A DNA stretch of 64,000 bases, taken from NCBI RefSeq assembly GCF_900102945.1, contig NZ_FNGI01000004.1, forward strand, positions 235,655 through 299,654, written 5' to 3'. Source of the stretch: Modicisalibacter muralis. GTDB lineage: Bacteria > Pseudomonadota > Gammaproteobacteria > Pseudomonadales > Halomonadaceae. Positions 63,163 through 64,000 of the stretch are shown in pieces; positions within the stretch are counted from its first letter, which is position 1; each line of letters begins with the position of its first letter. Made by a program: the position numbers and the translations under genes. Under the pieces are notes generated by a model. That model was not told the origin of the DNA. It saw nothing but the letters and a program-made list of their open reading frames with translations, and made no database searches.

Positions 63163-64000
63163 GTCGACCGCTGCATCCTATCCGCCGCACCAAGATCGTC
63201 GCCACTCTGGGCCCCGCCAGCGACCGTGACGGCGTGCTCGATGCGCTGATCGCCGCCGGGGTCGACGTGGTGCGCCTGAACTTCTCCCACGGTGCCCCCG
63301 AGGATCACCGCCGGCGCTTGCTGGCGGTGCGCGAGGCCGCCGAGCGCCACGGGCGTACCGTCGCCGCGCTGGGTGACCTGCAGGGGCCGAAGATCCGCAT
63401 CGCGCGCTTCGCCGAGGGCGCGGTGCACCTTGACGAGGGCCAGGCGTTCGTCCTCGACATGTCGCTTGAGCGCGATGCCGGCGACGCCCACCGGGTCGGC
63501 TGCGATTACCCGACGCTCGCCGAGGACGTCGCCGCCGGCGACGTGCTGCTGCTTGACGACGGCCGCCTCGAGCTGGTCGTCGAGCGCGTCGAGGCGCCAC
63601 GCGTGCACACCACGGTGCGCGTCGGCGGCAAGCTGTCCAACAACAAGGGCATCAACAAGCAGGGCGGCGGGCTGTCCGCCGCGGCACTGACCGACAAGGA
63701 CCGCGCGGACCTCAAGACCGCCATCGACATCGGCGTCGACTACCTGGCGATCTCCTTCCCGCGTAGCGCCGCCGACATGCAACTGGCCCGCGAGCTGCTC
63801 GGCGAGGCCGGCCAGGACATCGGCCTGGTCGCCAAGATCGAGCGCGCCGAGGCGGTCGCCGACCCCGAGACGCTGGACGACATCATCCGCGCCAGCGAGG
63901 CGGTGATGGTCGCGCGCGGCGATCTCGGCGTGGAGATCGGCGATGCCCAGCTGATCGGCGTGCAGAAGCGCATCATCCAGCGCGCCAGGACCCTCAACCG
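63159..64000 (+). CDS. pyk: Pyruvate kinase, partial (C-terminus off the right edge)
   Basis: About 280 residues are visible: [51 protein letters not shown], a B domain, then [25 protein letters not shown] and [21 protein letters not shown] with [11 protein letters not shown]. It converts PEP and ADP to pyruvate and ATP. The ATG at 63159 overlaps the glycerate kinase TGA (ATGA). This copy is evidently dedicated to, or co-regulated with, glyoxylate use. Confidence 0.96.
   Translation, partial: MSRPLHPIRRTKIVATLGPASDRDGVLDALIAAGVDVVRLNFSHGAPEDHRRRLLAVREAAERHGRTVAALGDLQGPKIRIARFAEGAVHLDEGQAFVLDMSLERDAGDAHRVGCDYPTLAEDVAAGDVLLLDDGRLELVVERVEAPRVHTTVRVGGKLSNNKGINKQGGGLSAAALTDKDRADLKTAIDIGVDYLAISFPRSAADMQLARELLGEAGQDIGLVAKIERAEAVADPETLDDIIRASEAVMVARGDLGVEIGDAQLIGVQKRIIQRARTLN

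Overview
The window reads as one contiguous stretch of a GC-rich gammaproteobacterial chromosome. Gene content and order fit a halophilic Oceanospirillales genome (Halomonas/Chromohalobacter-like); this is my inference, and no 16S gene is present. Two parS sites (297-312, 337-352) next to gmhB-glyS-glyQ suggest the left end lies close to oriC, as in Pseudomonas.

Region 1 (1-18.4 kb) is translation and envelope. It starts with partial gmhB, the two parS sites and glyQS. A lipopolysaccharide inner-core locus follows: hldD-waaF, an orphan protein with a ParB-like motif, then a minus-strand run kdkA-yejM-GT2-GT4-OpgB-like transferase. Opposite it runs waaC-like-hldE-waaA and a GT90 (CAP10) glycosyltransferase. 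kdkA and the waaC-like gene are divergent and share the bases of their start codons. rpiA closes the region.

Region 2 (18.4-43.9 kb) is mostly core housekeeping: ilvA, a 31-codon membrane-peptide gene with its own promoter and terminator, fau, 6S RNA, zapA, ygfB-pepP-ubiH-ubiI, ctpA, envC, gpmI, yibN-secB-rsmE, an S1-domain protein, gshB-tonB-yqgE-ruvX and pyrB. An NCS2 purine permease sits backwards between ubiH and ubiI and carries an operator found again 28-31 kb away. Two long palindromic intergenic repeats flank the S1/gshB/tonB/yqgE block. An SDR enzyme, a MocR regulator and two GNAT acetyltransferases follow.

Region 3 (43.9-64 kb) is a purine-ureide catabolic island. The enzymes present are membrane urate oxidase fused to cytochrome c (PuuD), UraH, UraD, allantoin racemase, PuuE-type allantoinase, ureidoglycine aminohydrolase (AllE), ureidoglycolate lyase (AllA), glyoxylate carboligase (Gcl), hydroxypyruvate isomerase (Hyi), tartronate semialdehyde reductase (GlxR), glycerate kinase and pyruvate kinase (cut by the right edge). 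Together they take urate to allantoin and glyoxylate, then to 2-phosphoglycerate and pyruvate. Only the allantoate amidohydrolase step has no gene in view. Two NCS1 permeases, a YfcC-family transporter and three regulators (IclR, GntR/FCD, RpiR) are interleaved.

Two recurring palindromes appear to wire this region. TGGAAA-N3-TTTCCA lies at the NCS2 permease, the yfcC/rpiR divergent promoter and twice before gcl, with a weak copy before iclR. TTGTATACAA-like sites lie at uraD/uraH, gntR, the racemase (two) and the second NCS1 permease (three). These two inferred regulons, plus a strongly structured ~100-nt element between hyi and glxR, are the most interesting observations.
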